From Candidatus Reidiella endopervernicosa (lineage in GTDB: Bacteria > Pseudomonadota > Gammaproteobacteria > GCF-013343005), in NCBI RefSeq assembly GCF_013343005.1, contig NZ_CP054491.1, positions 3,382,951 through 3,446,950 of the forward strand: a stretch of DNA of 64,000 bases, in the 5' to 3' direction. The translations under genes were made by a program, and so were the position numbers. How positions within the stretch are numbered: position 1 is the first letter of the stretch; each line of letters begins with the position of its first letter. Shown piece after piece: positions 60,291 through 64,000 of this stretch. The notes beneath the pieces were generated by a model. It was given only the letters and a program-made list of their open reading frames with translations. It made no database searches and was not told the DNA's origin.

Positions 60291-62228
60291 ATGAACTTTC
60301 TCAACAACATGACGATTAAGGTTCGCCTCATCTTCCTGGTCTCTGTCGCCAGCATATTAATGGTCATTATCGGTGCCATGGGTCTCAATGGCATGACCAG
60401 TCTCGAGACCTCGATGAAGAGCGTCTATGCCGACCGTCTGATCCCCACCGGCCAGCTGAGCAAGATCATCGGCTACATGCGCGATAATCGCACCCAGCTT
60501 TTCACCGCGCTGCAACACGACAGTAACAATGAGTTCTCCACCATGCATAACCATCAGGTAACAATGCATACCGATATCGTGACTGCGAACATTGGGAAGA
60601 TCTCCACACTCTGGGATGCCTATATGGCCACCTACCTCACCCCTGAAGAGGAGATTCTAGCGAAGGAATTCGGTGATACCCGCAAGGCGTTTGTTAAGGA
60701 GGGTCTGATCCCAGCCCGTGATGCACTGCTCAAAGGTCAGTACCGCGAGAGCAATATCATTCTGCTGCAGAAGGTCAACACCCTCTTTGTCCCTGCCAAC
60801 GCTTCCGCCGAGAAATTGCTGCAGCTGCAGCTCGATGTCGCAGAGCAACTGCAGAGCGAAGCCGAGGCCAACTACAACACCACCTTTACCGTCTATCTGG
60901 TGCTGATGATTGGTGGTATCGGCCTACTGACCGTTCTCGCCATCATGACCATCACCGGCATTAGCGGTGCAGTACGAGATCTGGAAGAAGCCTCCAATGG
61001 CCTCGCGGCCGGCGACCTCAATGCCCGCAGCAGCTACAAAGGCAAGGATGAGCTGGGCCGCGTTGCAGCCGCCTTCAATATGATGGGTGAGAAGTTCCAT
61101 AACGTTATCCAGGATCTCTCAGGGGCTACCAGTCAGCTTGCATCGGCCGCTGAAGAGACCTCAGCGATCACCGACCAGACCTCGCAGGGCATCACCCGCC
61201 AGCAGGCCGAGACCGAGCAGGTTGCTACCGCGATGAACGAGATGAACGCTACCGTGCATGAGGTTGCACAGAACGCCGCACTCGCTGCCGAATCGGCACG
61301 ACAGGCTGATGAGGCTTCTAACCGTGGCAAGCACCTGGGGAGTCGCTATTTTGCGAAAGTTTGTTTTGGGCATCCAAGCCCAAGCAAACAGCAAAACTTC
61401 ACGCGACCGTTTATGCCTACGGCGCCCCGACCGTCCTGCGTACGTTGCGTAATCACCTCTTCGCGGCTCTACACAACTCCCTCAGTGACTCTACGCCGAC
61501 ATAAAGCCGCTGCTGCATCTTCTCCGTCGTTCGCTCGCGCTCTCAACTACGAATATACAGACGGCGTCGACTATCGGGGCTAACCGCCTTCGCTTCGCTA
61601 TCCTTGGCGGTCAGCGGTGGTGGAGCACACTATCGATGTGATCAACACACTCGCCTCTGAGGTTGAGCACGCAGCCAGCGTCATTCACACCCTGGAGCAG
61701 GAGAGCGCCGATATCGGTACCGTACTCGACGTTATCCGCGGCATCGCCGAGCAGACCAACCTGCTGGCGCTCAACGCGGCCATTGAGGCGGCACGTGCCG
61801 GTGAGCAGGGTCGTGGTTTCGCAGTGGTCGCCGATGAGGTTCGCTCACTCGCCAGCCGTACCCAGACCTCGACTCAGGAGATCGACGAGATGATCTCTCG
61901 TCTGCAGTCGGGTGCTGCCGATGCGGTTAAGGCGATGGAGTCGAGCAGCAATCAGGCCCAGGCCGGTGTTGAACAGGCTGCCGAGGCAGGTTCATCACTC
62001 GATGCAATCACCAATGCCGTGGCACAGATCAACGATATGAACACCCAGATCGCCAGTGCCGGTGAGGAGCAGAGTGCTGTGGCCGAGGAGATCAACCGCA
62101 ACATCGTCACCATCAGCTCGGTGGCCGATGAGACGGCGGGCGGTGCGGTACAGACCTCTAACGCCAGCGCCGAGGTAGCTCGTCTCTCCGAGCAGCTGCA
62201 GGCCCTGGTACAACAGTTCCGCATCTAG
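60291..62228 (+). pseudogene. methyl-accepting chemotaxis protein, interrupted by R280 copy 11
   Basis: A chemoreceptor of about 550 residues after removal of the repeat. N-terminal membrane segment (KVRLIFLVSVASILMVII), a four-helix-bundle periplasmic domain to ~190, a second segment (YLVLMIGGIGLLTVLAIM), a HAMP domain (LEEASNGLAAGDLNARSSY) and the signalling domain. The repeat falls in the first methylation helix, between ADEASNRGKH and [12 protein letters not shown], and the frames are in register across 282 bases. The conserved hairpin tip [20 protein letters not shown] lies after the repeat, so the truncated form cannot signal. AAAGGA precedes the ATG. Confidence 0.93.
61335..61616 (+). 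repeat. R280 repeat, copy 11
   Basis: 282 bases, sense orientation, from CTGGGGAGTCGC to GGCGGTCAGCG, CTTCGCTTCGCTATCC subtype with CCTTGGCGG in place of CCATGGCGG. Flanks are ggcaagcac and gtggtggag. Removal gives GKHVVEHTI, the standard sequence at this position of chemoreceptors. Confidence 0.95.
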
Positions 62229-62244
62229 GCAACACACAGCAACG

Positions 62245-62276
62245 CAAAAAAGGGCAGCCAGTGGCTGCCCTTTTTT
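62245..62276 (+). terminator. bidirectional Rho-independent terminator
   Basis: AAAAAAGGGCAGCCA / TGGCTGCCCTTTTTT, a near-perfect palindrome with runs of A and T on the two sides. It lies between the convergent chemoreceptor gene and the periplasmic protein gene and can serve both. Confidence 0.9.
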
Positions 62277-62288
62277 AATGCAAAACCT

Positions 62289-62912
62289 TTATTCTTTCGC
62301 TTCGATTCGTGGCGTAATCCAGAGCGCTGTGACTGGGTAGCTGCCAAACAGTCGCTCCACCCGTAGCTCCAGCTGCAACGCGCGACCGCGCCAGGGTGAG
62401 AGATCGACATCAAGCCGTATCACTCTTTTACCGCTCAGCTGCTGTTGCTTGAGCAACCGCTCACTACCATCAACTATCGCCAGCACAGAATATCGTAAGG
62501 TTGCTCGATCCGGCGCACCGTGCATCAGCGCCAGTTCGGCACGCAGATGCGCGTTCTCTGGCAATCTTGGTAGATCAAAACGCCCACCGACATAATCACG
62601 ACCACGCCAGTCGGGACGTACCGCGATGACCTGCCGCCCCCAACGACCATTGGCAAGTCGTACACTGCCAAGCCCCTGAGCCATAGCCCTCTTGGCGACC
62701 CGCGCCGAACCAAAGCGCACCCTCCCTGTAACACTCTGCCACTGCGCACTACGTGCCGTGGCATAGAGATCAACACCGGCACTCAGCTGCTGCCCTGTAC
62801 AGCGCCCCATACCGACCGGGGTACCGTCACTACAGCGCATCGTCTCCGCCACGCTGGGAAGCGTTGCGACACTCAACAGCAAAAGACCGGTCAGTTTCAT
62901 TGCAACGCTCAA
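62289..62912 (-). CDS. periplasmic protein, unknown
   Basis: About 207 residues with a signal peptide (MKLTGLLLLSVATLPSVAE from ATG 62900). The mature part starts with CSDGTPVGMGRCTGQQ, has two cysteines that may form a disulfide, and continues as mostly beta strands ending PVTALWITPRIEAKE. The TTG at 62912 is the longest start; ATG 62900 is more likely. I do not recognise the family. It follows hrpB closely on the same strand. Confidence 0.6.
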   Translation of the reverse strand: MSVAMKLTGLLLLSVATLPSVAETMRCSDGTPVGMGRCTGQQLSAGVDLYATARSAQWQSVTGRVRFGSARVAKRAMAQGLGSVRLANGRWGRQVIAVRPDWRGRDYVGGRFDLPRLPENAHLRAELALMHGAPDRATLRYSVLAIVDGSERLLKQQQLSGKRVIRLDVDLSPWRGRALQLELRVERLFGSYPVTALWITPRIEAKE

Positions 62913-64000
62913 GAGAATCTCCCGTAAAGGCTCACCCTAACTGTGGACCCTGTTTGATCTGCTTTAGTTCGCACCGAACTAACCTCGACTCCGTGGTTTG
63001 GCCCGCGCCGTCGGTGGAGCGTTCCACGGGTCGTCGGGCCAGGGTGTTTGGGGTAGCGACCCTTTAATTCACGTTTCACCTCGGCATAGGTGTTGGCCCA
63101 GAAACTCTTCAGATCCTGAGTCACCTGAATAGGCCGCTGCGCGGGCGAGAGCAGATGCAGCATCACCTCGACACGTCCTCGCGCAACAGCAGGCGTCTCA
63201 GCCAGGCCAAACAACTCCTGCAGCTTCACCGCCAATACCGGCGCAGACCCATCGACCTGATACTCGAGCCGCTTACGCGAACCGCTCGGCACCTGCAGGT
63301 GGGTCGGTGCCAGCTCTTCGAGCTGCTGTTGCTGCGACCAGTCGAGCATCGATTTGATAATCGCCACCATATCGAGACGAGCGAGGTGACTACGACGACT
63401 GATGTTATTTAGATAGGGTGCCAACCACACTTCAACCGTTTCAAGCAGATGGCTATCGGAAAGATCGGGCCACGCCTCATCGGGCAGCCACTGACGTAAC
63501 GAGCGTAACCGCGTGCGTAACTGACGCGCTGCATCACTCCACGGTAGCGCCTCAAGCCCCTCAGCACGTACACCATCAAGCATCGCTGCCACGACCGCCG
63601 CCTCATCGTCCACCTTGAGTGGTCGCTCCCCCAACAGTAATGCCCCGTAGCGCCTCGCCTCTCGCGAGACGACTACTCCCTCACTGCGTGACCAGTAGGT
63701 CTCGGCCTGCCAGGCGATCTGCGCTGGGAAGCTCTGCTCCAGATCCGCAACGGCTATGGATGCCGCAAGGAAGATACGACTCTCATCGCCTCGACCATCG
63801 AGACTCACCGCCACCATCAGTTCGGCACCACGACAACTATCCAACAGCTTTGCACCACGCCCATTGGCGAGCAGATAGCGATTACCATTTGCACCGCGCC
63901 GCTGTGCGACTCGATCGGGATAGGCGTTGGCCAGCAGCAAGCCCACCATGGCCTCATCGACCGAGCCGTTATCGGCTTGCACCTTGAACAGATGACGCCA
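62909..64000 (-). CDS. hrpB: ATP-dependent helicase HrpB, C-terminal part, probable frameshift at its end
   Basis: The frame is open to the right edge. It is the C-terminal ~360 residues of the DEAH-box helicase HrpB, with LLLANAYPDRVAQRRGANGN, the LLANGRGAKL strand and the HrpB-specific tail VTQDLKSFWANTYAEVKREL then KGRYPKH. After KH the usual WPDDPW is missing in this frame, but the next frame reads WPDDPWNAPPTARAKPRSRG and stops at 62979-62981. So a base is probably missing near 63045, and the tail after it in the annotated frame is artificial. Confidence 0.9.
   Translation of the reverse strand, partial: WRHLFKVQADNGSVDEAMVGLLLANAYPDRVAQRRGANGNRYLLANGRGAKLLDSCRGAELMVAVSLDGRGDESRIFLAASIAVADLEQSFPAQIAWQAETYWSRSEGVVVSREARRYGALLLGERPLKVDDEAAVVAAMLDGVRAEGLEALPWSDAARQLRTRLRSLRQWLPDEAWPDLSDSHLLETVEVWLAPYLNNISRRSHLARLDMVAIIKSMLDWSQQQQLEELAPTHLQVPSGSRKRLEYQVDGSAPVLAVKLQELFGLAETPAVARGRVEVMLHLLSPAQRPIQVTQDLKSFWANTYAEVKRELKGRYPKHPGPTTRGTLHRRRGPNHGVEVSSVRTKADQTGSTVRVSLYGRFS

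Noticed and set aside
3447..61616. R280 as a self-splicing intron
   Set aside because: Copies 1, 3 and 6 are antisense to the genes they interrupt and still rejoin exactly on removal. There is also no GUGYG start or domain V-like hairpin. RNA splicing could at most apply to the sense copies.
3447..61616. R280 as a standard IS200/IS605-derived element
   Set aside because: No fixed tetranucleotide is seen on the left flank across eleven sites and no Y1 transposase is present. It remains possible, but the sequence here does not support naming the family.
3447..61616. CRISPR array
   Set aside because: The repeats are far too long and too widely spaced, and lie inside unrelated genes. No short regularly spaced repeats were found in the window.

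Overview
The window is a stretch of a gammaproteobacterial chromosome, moderately GC-rich. The best evidence for this is conserved gene order: trpG, trpD, trpC, crp, an OsmC-family gene and coq7 lie together as in Pseudomonas and relatives, and rpe-gph-trpE form a second trp block. A ubiquinone pathway (coq7, a UbiT-like gene), HrpB, Tdh/Kbl, NnrS and many c-di-GMP and two-component proteins fit a free-living or symbiotic respiratory gammaproteobacterium. I cannot name the species.

Layout. 1-9 kb: end of an HD-GYP gene, a [2Fe-2S] ferredoxin, a GlcF-like Fe-S protein, a Ycf46-type AAA+ ATPase, coq7, a GNAT enzyme and a large unknown protein. 9-18.8 kb: VOC and OsmC proteins, crp, a sensor kinase, trpC-trpD-(MFS transporter)-trpG, then tdh-kbl. 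18.8-30.8 kb: NnrS, a CCGSCS-type small protein, a diguanylate cyclase, trpE, gph, rpe, a DUF3530 hydrolase, a CopD-like protein, a periplasmic binding protein and a sensor kinase. 30.9-36.4 kb: a decayed block with a TonB receptor, two short citrate-synthase-like genes and an acetolactate-synthase-like gene, most broken by frameshifts. 36.5-48.5 kb: a REC-REC-PAS-GGDEF-EAL protein, a DjlA-like co-chaperone, a methyltransferase/sirB2 pair, a copper P-type ATPase, three ATP-grasp-like genes and a UbiT-like gene. 48.5-51.8 kb: a Cpx-like sensor/regulator with two Spy/CpxP-like partners. 52.1-56.3 kb: an AT-richer accessory block, plausibly integron cassettes, with an HNH nuclease gene, a decayed IS3-family element and a frameshifted methyltransferase. 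56.6-64 kb: rhodanese, an unknown membrane protein, an OmpA-like protein, a chemotaxis receptor and the end of hrpB.

The dominant and most unusual signal is a dispersed repeat of about 280 bp, called R280 here, present eleven times (about one per 6 kb), in both orientations. Each copy begins near GGGAGTCGC and ends at GGCGGTCAGCG. Eight copies sit inside recognisable genes (Ycf46, an unknown protein, NnrS, a GGDEF-EAL protein, SirB2, a CpxP-like protein, an IS3 transposase and a chemotaxis receptor), and a ninth sits at the start codon of a sensor kinase. In all eight genes, deleting the repeat rejoins the flanking reading frames exactly, and no target-site duplication is visible. The repeat carries no transposase and has hairpin-forming ends. 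It behaves as a non-autonomous mobile element that inserts seamlessly and has spread recently. Copies lying antisense to their host genes rule out a simple self-splicing intron.

Several genes also carry single-base frameshifts (TonB receptor, citrate-synthase-like genes, IS3, an OmpA-like protein, hrpB). These are either real decay or uncorrected base errors; sequence alone cannot decide.
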